Shown: in pieces, positions 10,562 through 20,554 of the stretch
Numbering within the stretch: the stretch's first letter is position 1
How the letters are laid out: the number at the start of each line of letters is the position of its first letter
Origin: Tetracladium setigerum
Lineage: Eukaryota; Ascomycota; Leotiomycetes; Helotiales
Length of the DNA stretch: 64,000 nt
Reading direction: 5' to 3'
Assembly: GCA_031472005.1 (NCBI GenBank)
Contig: PZJY01000009.1
Span: 1,302,001-1,366,000 of the forward strand
Position numbers and translations under genes: made by a program
Notes under the pieces: model-generated
The model's input: the letters and a program-made list of their open reading frames with translations, nothing else
Database searches by the model: none
Told to the model about the DNA's origin: nothing

Positions 10562-13029
10562 CTATCTCAAACTCCTTGCAGCGTCCAAAAGTTTCTCCTC
10601 AATAATATCAATCCACTTCTCCGCAAGGCCATAATCCTTATCATCCAACGCCTCCACAATACCGGGGAACACAGCTCCTGCATAACCCGTCCAGAGACCC
10701 GGTGCAAACACAACGTGCTTAAACCACGGTCTGTTATCAAGTCCTTCTTTATGCAGGAACTTTCGCTCGATGAACTTGTACTTGGAGTTGACACTTCGGA
10801 TTTGATAGAAGAGCTTGAGCTTGCTGAACCATTTCCACCATGGGATGCTATCTCCGGCCTTCTCGGCTAGCTCAGCAGCCCAGGCATCGTGATCTTGAGC
10901 GGCGTCCTTCAGATCTTTCGTTGCCTGATGCAATTTAGCGAATTGACTCTTCACGGATTCGATGGACCCTTTTGGCTTTGGGGGTGTAGGACGAGTTCGA
11001 GCTTCAAACTCTGCATCCTCGCTCAAGATGCCGGCGATTGCAGCATCGACTTTTGACTCTGCTTGAGAGACATATCTATCAAGCGCAAGGGCGTAGTCCG
11101 TTGCATTTAGCGGGATGATGGGTGCTTCTGCAAGCTTTGCTGTAAAGAGGGCCCAGATCTTGGCCACAGCAGCGTGGTAGTGGAAACCGGGATCACCATA
11201 TGTTGCCATCCAGTGGTAGGAGTCGTAATTTGAGTGATACTGATAAACAGCCCCCTCGGTATCGCCAGCCTGCGCAGCAGAAGACTCAAAACCCATGTCG
11301 ATTGATGGAATGCCAGCAAAATCTTGGAATGCTGTGAAATCGGATCCAGATCCCATTGTAGAGATCTTCTTTTCCCACAAATCGAAGACTGTTTGGCCTG
11401 GGACTGTTTGATTTGGGGAGGGTACCAGTGGAAGTGTGTCCCAGAGTAGCTTGTTGAGAAGAGGTGAGGCAGAAGCATGGAAAAACGTTCCCACAGTTCC
11501 AACGTCCACGTTGACATAGGCAACGGTTGCGTGAGACAGCCATGGAAGATACTCTTCAACCCATTCTGTCGATCCGATCAACCCATACTCCTCACCATCC
11601 CAAGATGCAAAGACAATTGTTCGGAGAGGCTTCCATCCTTGGGAAAGGGCGATACCGAAAGATCGGATAACCTCGTTGAGAGCCGCGGATCCGCTGTTAG
11701 GGTCGCCCGCACCCCTGCAATCCATGCATCTCTGTGGTTGCCAATTACGACGACCTCGTCTGGGAGCGTGCCATTGATGGTACCAATGACATTCCAGAGC
11801 GGAGTAGTGACATATTCTTGTTCATTAACCAAATTTAATACTAGGTTGTCTGGTGATGGACCAATAGAATAGTCAACGCCGCGATATTCCAAACCGAGAT
11901 TCCGTTCCCAATATTTATTGAAATCCTTAGGCTTTGGTCCATAACCGCTCAATGCCTTCAGAATTGGAATCGCGTCAACGTAAGAGATTGGTACCGATGG
12001 AATGGATGGAATGGCACTGTCGACTGGTTGGCGTGGTACTCCAGGTTTTGATGGGTAACCAGGAGTTGTCCTGTTGGCATTAGCAATAGTTCAATACGAA
12101 GGGTTGGGTACGTACGGGTCTCCTGGGGCAACACTCAAGAACTGGGCACTTCCCCTCTGTACACTGCTAGGATTTCTTGCAGGTCCATCTGGGTATGCCT
12201 TGTCACCCTTTTCGACTGTGTGAGGTCCATCATCACCAGGATCCGTGAAAAGAACAGCACCAACCATGCCCAACTCTTGCGCACGCTTGATCTTGAGACC
12301 GCGGAAGACTCCACCATATCTTGCAAGGGCAATATTTCCCTTGAGGGTAATGTTGGCCCGAATCAAATCCTCGAAATCTTGGTATGTGCCATAATTGACA
12401 TAGACGTAGGGTGCAGTAACATTACCACTTGCAGAGTAGCCATGGAATGTGGGAATTCGGTCGTTGAGGCCGGTGGTCTCGTCTTCCTCCAGAACATCCT
12501 CCTCCAAACTGGCCTGGAATTTCACCTTCCATGAAACCAGCTCGTCCTTCTTGTCTTCCTTCTTTTCATACAAAGCAAGGCTGTGTCCAAGAGGGTAATT
12601 GATATACACATCATATGCAATTATCTCGGCCTGAATACCAAACTCCTGCCATCTTTCTTGTGTCCACTCCGCCTGGCTGAAGTTCTTGCCTGCTAGATGG
12701 GGACCTGATGTGTAGTACTTACTCCATTCGGCGGCCTTCTCTTCTTTTGGTGTGTTTAAAAGAATCTGCTGTAGTTCGTCGGGGGAAACAGCGCTCAATT
12801 TATTGTGACCATAGTGTCTGTGGTGCCTGCCATGCGGAATGAAGAGGGTTGGAATAAAGAAGATGAAGGATATGGCGAAGAATATGAGAGAAGATTTCAC
12901 GGCTATAGCGAAGAATCGACGGGTAGTGCTCTGAGGGTACCGTTGTCGAGGAGGCCGGCTTTGGACGACAGTTATCAGCGGAGTCTGTTCGTCATGCTCC
13001 ATCTTCTGGTCTGTAGCGGATCTAGCCAT
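10562..13029 (-). CDS. Type II membrane M28 glutamate carboxypeptidase / transferrin-receptor-like protein (frame interrupted by one base)
   Basis: Two exons, 13029-12116 and 12070-10562, separated by a 45-nt intron (GTACGT ... AACAG). The product (807 residues if repaired) has a cytosolic N-terminus, a signal anchor at about 39-65, a PA domain (about 150-310), an M28 zinc peptidase domain starting near NHRDAW (about 413) and a C-terminal transferrin-receptor dimerisation domain with YAGAVFPGIVEAL. Homologues include human PSMA/NAALADase and yeast Vps70/Tre1-type proteins, which sit in vacuolar or surface membranes. The frame breaks in the four-C tract at 11712-11715 (GGGG on the sense strand). 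One more G gives ...IAGGAGDPNSG, exactly the family sequence, between the first zinc ligand (His) and the bridging Asp. As given, no active peptidase would be made. I read this as an assembly error, not a pseudogene, because both flanks are intact. Confidence 0.88.
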
Positions 13030-13627
13030 AGTTCTCTGTTAGTTGGTGTACCTAGATGCCTCTCTAGCAGCAGCTCATGGAGTAGTTGCTGGAATCAACC
13101 CACCTTTGAGGATCCTCCAGGCATAAAATATGTATGAATGAACTTGATGACGAATAATCTCCCCAACCGTTGTCGATCAGTCAAATGCTGAAGCTCAAGC
13201 ATGCCAAGAAAGGAAGCTCCTTATCGTGTGATATCACGTGCCTGGAGGGGCAATCGGACTCGGGTAAGCTTTTCCAGCCTCAGCCGCCGAAAGGCGCTCG
13301 GAGTTGTAGGCCGGGACGGAGTACTTTTGCCCTTGTAGTGAGTGCCATCCATCAGGTGCTAGCTAGCGAGTCCTCCTACTCTGACTAACAGAACCTGGTC
13401 CGTTTTCCGATTTTCATCTTCTTCTCCTGTAAAAACTCCTACATTCTTTGGCCGGTTGTGTAGGCATTCTTCTTATTCTTATTTTGAAACATACATCTCT
13501 GCTCTGTTGTCTTTGTCATCGTCGCTCATGAGTAGCACCGAAGTATAATTTGGGTTCGATAGACTGTGTACTGTAGAGTATTGGGGGAGAGTCGCGGTGC
13601 AGCAGCTGAGTGGCGGAACTCTCCATC
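13030..13627. promoter_or_regulatory. Divergent promoter region, M28 peptidase / MFS transporter
   Basis: About 600 bp between divergent starts. No supported gene and no clear TATA element. The ORF fragments on both strands have no domain content. Confidence 0.45.
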
Positions 13628-16230
13628 ATGTCGAAAAGAGCTCGTGGACCCCCGAAGCTGCCGTCCAAGCAATTGGCAATTCTTGGTATGTGAAACTTCA
13701 TCATTTTCCTTTGACTTATCACATTTGTCTGGGAAGGTTTTGGGTGTTTTGTTTGCATATATCTACTTTTGTCGTCTCCAAGGTCCATGGGTGGTAGTTG
13801 ATTTGAGCGAAGTCGCAGTCATCGCTTAAGGCTAGCAAAAATGGGGGCGGCCTGTACGAGGTAACATTCGGAATTATCATGATGGGCACGAGGGTGAAGC
13901 GCTCTGTGAGTAGCACCCGTACTGTACTACTACTGTACACAATACGCTTTCCCTGTCATCTGAAACTATTTCCTAAACCTGCGTTGCATACGATGAAAAC
14001 GTCCATGGCGAGGGATATCTCCATCGCAAGAAAAACAAGTAGACTTGGCAACAAATTCCAGCACTGTTTACAATCTTTCCAAGCTTCTCATTACATCCTC
14101 AAACTTTGCCTTGGATTATCAAAAATCTTGCATTATTTTCTAAGGCCTTTAACAGTCTCACAAACCTCTAAGATTCAAATAAACTGATTCTAAATAGCAA
14201 TATGTCGCTTCGCCGAACCTGTCACCTTGACCTCAATTTTTCCATACTTGGTACGTCCACTTCCTTCAAATTGAAAAACCAAAATCCCAACTAATCCTTT
14301 CCCAGCCGGAAATGATTGAAAGCTTTGGCATTGAGAGGAAGAATGTTGCATTCTGGGCCGGTATCACTTCAGCAGTATTCTCCATTTCACAAGGCATAAC
14401 TGCAGTTCTATGGGGACGAGCATCCGATAAATTCGGCAGAAAAACTACGATCCTTGTCGGCTTGACAACCACCATGATTTGTACGCTAGTCTGGGGCATG
14501 TCTGTGAATTTGCCAATGGCTATAACAGCCAGAGCACTTGCAGGAGCTTGTAATGGAAATGGTGTGTCTTCATCTTCACTGTTAAATGGGCTTTCGCTGA
14601 TCAGAAGGGAAAGTGGGAATCATTCGCACAATGGTTGCCGAAATGGTACCCGAGAAAGAACTGCAACCAAGAGCATTCTCCATCATGCCATTAGTCTGGA
14701 GTTTAGGGTCAATTTTTGGCCCATCTTTTGGTGGCTTCTTCGCTAAACCGACTGAGAACTTGAGTGGTATCTTTGGTGGCAACAAGTTTCTCGAGAAATA
14801 CCCTTTCGCCTTGCCAAACATTGTAGCAAGCGTTCTTTTCATGGTTGGGATCAGTACTGGTACCCTGTTCCTTCGAGTGAGTCTTCCTAACCCTCCGATA
14901 TCCACTTGCCCTCCCTAACAGTCAATTAGGAAACACTTGAATCCAGGCGCAACAAGAGAGACTACGGACGTGAACTTGGTGTTCATGTAGTCACCTTCTT
15001 CAAAACGATCTTCCGTCTTCATCCTCCACCAAAGCCCTACCGAGCATTGCATTCCTCCCACTCTGATCCAACCGCCTCCCTCCTGCGCCCAACATCCTCC
15101 TCATCCAGTCACACCTTCACCTCCAAACCGCAAAAGGCCGCACTTCCCCGGCCCTCCATCAGAGAAGTCTTAAACAGACAATCAATCATAAATCTCATCT
15201 CCTACACCTTCCTGGCTCTACACTCGGTAGCCTACGATCAACTGCTCCCCATCTTCCTGCACCATCCGCGCCAAGTCCCCACACCTTCCAATACGCATCT
15301 TCCTTTCAAATTCAGTGGCGGGTTTGGGCTGAAGTCAAGTCGTATCGGTACCTTATTCACACTCTACGGTATCTGCGGTTGCTTTATCCAATTCCTTATC
15401 TTCCCGCCTGTTGCAAGGAAATATGGAGTTCTGCGATGCTTCAAGGGTTGTGCTGTTGTCTTTCCCATCATTTGTTTCGTAACGCCATATACAGCGCTGA
15501 TTCAAGATTCCAATAAGTAATATCCCCCTCTCTCCTTCCCTCTCTCCCTTTCACTTACTAGCGCCTCCTCATTTCATCTAATTTAGCTTTATGGGATGAT
15601 GGGCTAACAAAGTGTAACAACAACAGACAACAAGCAACCCTCTTCCTAATCATGCTCGTAAAATGCTTCGCCGTCATTTTCGCCTTCCCCTGCGCCATCA
15701 TCCTCCTCACCAACTCCGCCTCCTCCCTCCGCATCCTCGGCACACTAAACGGCTTTGCAGTCTCGGTCTCTGCCGTCGGTCGAGCACTCGGTCCAGCCAT
15801 GGGCGGCGCAACTTTCACCTGGGGTCTTGAAAGAGGATATGTCATCCCGCCTTGGTGGTTACTTGGGAGCATTGCTGCGATAGGAGCAGTGCCTATTTGG
15901 TGGTTAGAGGAGCAGGAGGGGTTTGGTGGGAAGAGTGATGATGAGGAGGAAGACGAGGAGGAGAGTCTTTTGCCGGTTTTGGATGAGGAGAGTGAGGATG
16001 ATGGTGGGAGGGGGATTTTGGCTGGTGATGAGGTCTTTGAGGATGGCGATGAAGAGGCGGAGTTATTTGATACCGTTGGTGATGGTATTGATGGGGGCAA
16101 GAAGGTCAGGCGGATGAGTAGTCCTATTGGTATTAGAGAGAGTATTGGACCAGGCGGTGGCAGGAGGTTGAGTAATGGGCTTGCGGCTAGTAATAATGGC
16201 CAGGGGCTTGGTGGAACGAGTTTTAATTGA
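13628..16230 (+). CDS. MFS transporter, DHA1 / zinc-induced-facilitator-like
   Basis: Six exons give 606 residues: 13628-13685, 14198-14250, 14306-14561, 14614-14876, 14930-15516 and 15627-16230. The first intron is long (512 nt) and the others are 52-110 nt. All have GT-AG ends and the exon lengths sum to a whole number of codons. Exons 1 and 2 join as LAILAICRFAEPVTLTS, the first transmembrane segment, ending FPYLPEMIE. The MFS signature GRASDKFGRK lies at about 74-83. Six transmembrane segments precede a central loop rich in Ser/Pro, and about five or six follow. A very acidic tail of about 100 residues begins near residue 500 (runs of D and E), then ends in Gly/Ser-rich sequence. Members export drugs, organic acids or metal chelates across plasma or vacuolar membrane by proton exchange; the substrate here cannot be told. 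Confidence in the family is high and in the first exon moderate. Confidence 0.87.
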
Positions 16231-16586
16231 GAAGAGAAGGACAAGAAAAGAGAAGGAATGGGGCCGAAAAGGAATTGATCTGTGTTTTATTGTATCAGTT
16301 AATAGTTGGGTGGGCATTTGCATGAACAGGACTGCATGAAAGTATATTGAGACGAGATAAGTAACACAATTTAAATTGAAGCGCTGTTGCATGTCAGGTT
16401 GGAAGTATTACGACAATATACCATTTCCACGCTTTCAACTCAAAGAATGATTACTTGATTGAAGCAGCTGAGAAACGAGGTCCCCACACATACATACCGA
16501 CACTACATTTGCAGACCAAGACTTCAACTGTTTGTTTCAGGGGAGATGAATTTTAGTTATCTCTATACAGTACAAACAGGTTATTC
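16231..16586. other. Convergent 3' region, MFS / antiporter
   Basis: About 355 bp between two converging genes, presumably 3' UTRs. I see no further gene. Confidence 0.5.
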
Positions 16587-18110
16587 TTATATTTCCTCAT
16601 CTGTCCCACTGACATCTATATCAATATTAGCAGCATTCCTCGAAATCCTTTCATTTCCAGAGCGAATCCAAAAATGGGACATTAACTTACCTGGCTCACT
16701 TTCTCCTCCACCACCTTCATGCTCCATGGCATCCAACCCCTCTGTCTCTCCTCCCAGCAACGGCGCTCTTTCAGCTTTGTCACGGCTCAAATGGCCTCCC
16801 AAACTAATAGCTAGAACCGACAGACCATGCACCATGGTGCTCCCAAGAACCACAAAACAAACCACCGGCCAAACTAGATAGATCGCTTCTGTCTTATCGG
16901 AGAATGGCGGATGGGGCTTTTTCGGGATTCCCTTGAGTCCTCCTTCTCCTTCCATGAGCTCTTCACGAGCCTCCATGGCCAAGAATAGTGCTCCAACACC
17001 CATAGGTCCAAAGTGACCACAAAACATCGCCTCGCGATATGTTCGCACATCCGGGATGAATCTCTGTAGGGCCAGTACGATTGGTAGACGACGAAATAGC
17101 AACACCAAGACGAGAAATAGAATCAGTTGCCACACTCCGACATTTGGCGTAACTGGTCTTGGCACAAAGGAGTCCCATGGAATCATCGCGCCCCAAAGAA
17201 CAAACAGGCTCGAGTTGGAGAGCATTTCCAGGATAGTGGGAAATGGAACTTCTGTACTTTTCTTGGAGAACCACCCATCATGCCCAAAGCCTACCCCTGC
17301 CCCGAAAGCAACGAGAAAATCATCACTCCCAAGCGTTGAGCCTATGCCTACAGCCAAAGTTGCAAGAAGCAGATAGAAAACCACCCATGAAGGTTCCGAG
17401 ATAAACCCCTTTCGAGCTGAGAAGCGGATAAGGCGATTCGCTACAGTTCCTAGAACAAGGCCGAGTACAATTCCAACGACACATTGCCAGAGAATGGTGG
17501 TTAGGAACCATTCTTTGACTGCATCTCCAGGTTTGAAGTGATTTAGAGCGACGATTCCGATGTAGAGGAATGGAAAGGATACGCCGTCGTTACAAGCAGA
17601 TTCGGCGGATAGGAGATGTTTTAAGCGTTTTGGCACTCGGTCACTGAAACGTGACTTTGAGAGGACACTGGCTGCTAGGACTGGGTCCGTAGGTGAGAGA
17701 CATGCCCCGACGATTATAGCTGCCGGAATTGTAGTTTTGAAAATGAAGTAGGCGAATACTGCTGTCATGGCCCACGAGAAGGTCATGATCGGTCCGAGAA
17801 AGTAGACAAGAGACTTCCAGTGTCGATAGAAATAGTGTTTTGGTAGCTCAATGCCGACGGCAAAGCATTGTATACCGACGATCAATCTGGTGATCTCTTG
17901 TAGAATGTTGTCGTCGATTCCCCATGATCTTGGAGTGATGATGTTTAGTGCGTATGGACCCAGGAGAATACCGAAAACGACAGCAAGCGGTGGTTCTGAT
18001 AGATGAAGATTATTCCGGATGAAGCGAGAAAAGAGGCAGTATACTATTAAAAACAGCGGAATCGTGAGGAATGCAATATGCGGCGGTGTTGGCGCTAATT
18101 GATCCCACAT
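16587..18110 (-). CDS. Plasma-membrane Na+(K+)/H+ antiporter (Nha1/Sod2-like)
   Basis: An uninterrupted frame of 507 residues from the ATG at 18110 (MWDQLAP). An upstream ATG at 18239 would add 43 residues unlike the family, so the internal start is preferred. About 12 membrane segments form the CPA1-type core. Ion-binding motifs are visible: SPTDPVLAASV in segment 5 and AESACNDGVSFPFL in segment 6. The family exports Na+, Li+ or K+ in exchange for protons for pH and salt tolerance. The C-terminal cytosolic tail is short (about 80 residues), closer to Sod2 than to the very long Nha1 tail. Near the 3' end a perfect donor (CAG|GTAAGT) and acceptor (GATATAG) with a TGCTAAT branch site mark a 75-nt stop-free candidate intron (16690-16616). 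Spliced, the protein would be 482 residues with the same end. Confidence 0.9.
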   Translation of the reverse strand: MWDQLAPTPPHIAFLTIPLFLIVYCLFSRFIRNNLHLSEPPLAVVFGILLGPYALNIITPRSWGIDDNILQEITRLIVGIQCFAVGIELPKHYFYRHWKSLVYFLGPIMTFSWAMTAVFAYFIFKTTIPAAIIVGACLSPTDPVLAASVLSKSRFSDRVPKRLKHLLSAESACNDGVSFPFLYIGIVALNHFKPGDAVKEWFLTTILWQCVVGIVLGLVLGTVANRLIRFSARKGFISEPSWVVFYLLLATLAVGIGSTLGSDDFLVAFGAGVGFGHDGWFSKKSTEVPFPTILEMLSNSSLFVLWGAMIPWDSFVPRPVTPNVGVWQLILFLVLVLLFRRLPIVLALQRFIPDVRTYREAMFCGHFGPMGVGALFLAMEAREELMEGEGGLKGIPKKPHPPFSDKTEAIYLVWPVVCFVVLGSTMVHGLSVLAISLGGHLSRDKAERAPLLGGETEGLDAMEHEGGGGESEPGKLMSHFWIRSGNERISRNAANIDIDVSGTDEEI

Positions 18111-18464
18111 GGCGGTGTTTAGTCGAGAATATTTCGTGGGTTGTTGAGAAAGGCGCAAAAAAAAAAGAAAAAAAATCCTAAAACAGTGAACAATGCTTTG
18201 TATTGAGGGCTTTCTAAAGTAAAGAAAATCTGGACGCAAAATGTGCTCCTTCCAGGTTGGCGAGTAAGATCAAAGGTAAGCTTTCTCAATGATGCCCTTG
18301 ATGTACGCTCATGATGTCACTTTTCCCTCACGTGGGTGTCACACAATTGGACAACAAATTGAGTTGGAATTTGGTTTCTATTAACTATTAATTGTAGTCG
18401 TGAATTTTTGATGCACCGGAAGACAAACCAGGCGAGACCAGTGTTCATTTAGGATAATTCGTCC
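18111..18464. other. Intergenic between two minus-strand genes
   Basis: About 355 bp containing the antiporter promoter and the 3' end of PEX2. A-rich runs (18157-18177) lie just upstream of the antiporter start. Nothing else is supported. Confidence 0.45.
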
Positions 18465-19883
18465 TCAATCCTCATCCTCGTCAACCGCACCCTCATCCTC
18501 GTCGTAGGCTTCGTCATCCATCACAGAGCTGCTAGAGGAAGACTCGTCTCCTTGGGAGTCTATTTCGGTCGGTTCATTTATTACATCGTCTTCTGGTTGA
18601 GGCTGTATAGTAGTCATTGCCTTTGGTTCTTCGGAAAACCCTACACTCTTCGAAGATTGGCCCGATTTGTTGCTTTCGTCCAACACGTCTCCATTCCAAG
18701 GTTTGCACTCTCTCACTTCCTCGCCGCATCTCAGGCACGTCCAAGCCTCTCCCTCCTCAGCCTCCAACCTTCCAGCTAAACAAACGAAGCAGTAGATGCA
18801 TCCACATGGTATAGCTTCGTACGGGTTGGTAATGTCCGTCTGCGCCGAGCCGATGATTCCAGAAGCTCCAGCAGCAGCTAGAAGTTCTGCCTCGGATGTT
18901 GCCGTGGGATTTTGATCCTGATAGCAGATTGCACATGTCCTCTCTGGCAAATATGCCAATTCTCCTGATTTTATATCATCCTCTACTTCTCCACCACTCC
19001 GTATGACAGACTTCGTTTTTCTCCACGCTCGTGAGAGCCATCTCCTCCATCGGCTTATTCCAACGAGCGGCAGAACAAAGAGTAGGAACTCTGTGAAAGC
19101 ATGCCATACCAGCTGTCTGTTCAAGTACTCGAACGATACCTCCCGGCTCACCTGGCTCGTTGGAGTTGCCAGTCGAAGACGCAATATACGATCGAGTAAT
19201 GTTCGGTATCGCCCATTGAGTAAGAAGACTAGGAACGAGACAAAGGCCGCCGTGGAATGGATAGTTGAGATAGATTCCGTCAGCCGTGAAAGTCGGCTGA
19301 AAGCTGGACTTGGCTGATCATAGCCATTATCATTGTCAACCAGCCAATTCTCCCATTTGGTCCAAGCATAACGTCCAGCCACTGTAAAGGTGCCGTACAT
19401 AGACTTCTGCCATGTGGAGGGCGAGACCAGGTTCGGACCCTTTTCCCTTGCGTCTGTGAACTTCAGATTCTGCAAGGCTGCGCCATAGGTTGCATCGTGA
19501 TCCCAGATAGTGAGCTTGAAGAGCACAGCTCTCAGCGCCAACATGATTTCTGCGGACCAGTCATCTTGGATATGGGTCCCAAAATACTTCAACGCGTCCG
19601 CGACCTGCCCCTTCAACAAGCCTAGGAGCTCCTCGTCTAATAGTTCTGCGTCGACTTGTCCAACTCTGAAGGCTGGTCTTGTACCCTCCCTCCCTCGTAT
19701 ACTTGTCCAAGTTGTAATTCCAGCTCTACCGACGTGTCCAAGAGGGAATGGCAGGCGGTTGAGTTGGTTTGCGGCTCGCGAGACTTCTTGTTGTGCGGTG
19801 ATTCTGGATTGCGCTTCTATCTCTCGAGCTTGTCGGCGGGCTGCGAGTCTCTGCTGCGCAAGGGCAAAGCTGTTGGACGACAT
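18465..19883 (-). CDS. PEX2: Peroxisomal RING-finger import protein Pex2
   Basis: A single-exon frame of 472 residues from the ATG at 19883 (MSSNSFALAQQRL). An in-frame ATG at 19949 adds 22 residues and cannot be excluded. The Pex2/Pex12 N-terminal domain is clear (LDEELLGLL, a YGAALQNLKF stretch, hydrophobic segments AAFVSFLVFLL and FTEFLLFVLPLVG). It is followed by a RING with CAIC, then CGCIYCFVC and CLRC. About 35 residues separate the first CxxC from the next cysteines. The tail is Ser- and Asp/Glu-rich. Pex2, Pex10 and Pex12 form the membrane E3 ubiquitin ligase channel that recycles the import receptor Pex5. In filamentous fungi its loss affects peroxisomal beta-oxidation and sexual development. 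It is divergent to KAP120. Confidence 0.93.
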   Translation of the reverse strand: MSSNSFALAQQRLAARRQAREIEAQSRITAQQEVSRAANQLNRLPFPLGHVGRAGITTWTSIRGREGTRPAFRVGQVDAELLDEELLGLLKGQVADALKYFGTHIQDDWSAEIMLALRAVLFKLTIWDHDATYGAALQNLKFTDAREKGPNLVSPSTWQKSMYGTFTVAGRYAWTKWENWLVDNDNGYDQPSPAFSRLSRLTESISTIHSTAAFVSFLVFLLNGRYRTLLDRILRLRLATPTSQVSREVSFEYLNRQLVWHAFTEFLLFVLPLVGISRWRRWLSRAWRKTKSVIRSGGEVEDDIKSGELAYLPERTCAICYQDQNPTATSEAELLAAAGASGIIGSAQTDITNPYEAIPCGCIYCFVCLAGRLEAEEGEAWTCLRCGEEVRECKPWNGDVLDESNKSGQSSKSVGFSEEPKAMTTIQPQPEDDVINEPTEIDSQGDESSSSSSVMDDEAYDEDEGAVDEDED

Positions 19884-20554
19884 CGAGAAATCATTGGAAG
19901 CTTCGTGTCGGTAGGGAAGCTGTTTGAAGGGATCTCTATCTCCTCTCACTCAGTTGATGCCCTGTCCCGTCCTGTCTGTCACAAGCCGAGGTTGAGCGCA
20001 GCAGCTGATTTGTCTAAGATGGTTTGGGCTTAGTGTCTTGGCACATGACCTTTCCGGCAAGTCACGAAGACCGGCCAGTTAAACAAAGACAGTATACCAA
20101 CTGACTTGTTGTACTGTACCTCATATCAGACCTTTTGTTTGTTAATGACAAACATTTTCTTATGAGATGATTCAAACCTTCACTAACAAGCCTTTCTCGT
20201 CCACTCTCTATATCCCTTCAAAATCAGCATACATGGGTGTTACTATTACCAGCCCTTACGCTGCCAGAGCGAACGCACAACGCATTTTCATAAGCAAGAG
20301 GGACTTTATCTCAAACTAGAACTAGTTCAAATGGAGAGTAGAAAAAGCGAAAAATATAAAAATTAAGAAAAGTTGAGAAAGTAACAAAGTAAAATATGTG
20401 TTTGTTGTTTGCTTGAAACTGGCAATGGGGTAGGAAGGCGAAACCCCACTGTGACGCCAAGACAATCGCGGGGCCTCTGCGCGACTTTTCTCTACAACAT
20501 CTCGACTGACAACTTCACATCCTGTGGATCGCGTTCATACTCTCTCTAGACGCC
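19884..20554. promoter_or_regulatory. Divergent promoter region, PEX2 / KAP120
   Basis: About 670 bp between divergent starts with an A-rich block at 20330-20400. No gene is supported. Confidence 0.45.

Noticed and set aside
15558..16244. Long minus-strand frame of 228 codons opposite the MFS gene
   Set aside because: It is a Ser/Pro-rich shadow of the acidic MFS tail: GAG/GAT repeats read backwards give Ser/Pro/Leu.
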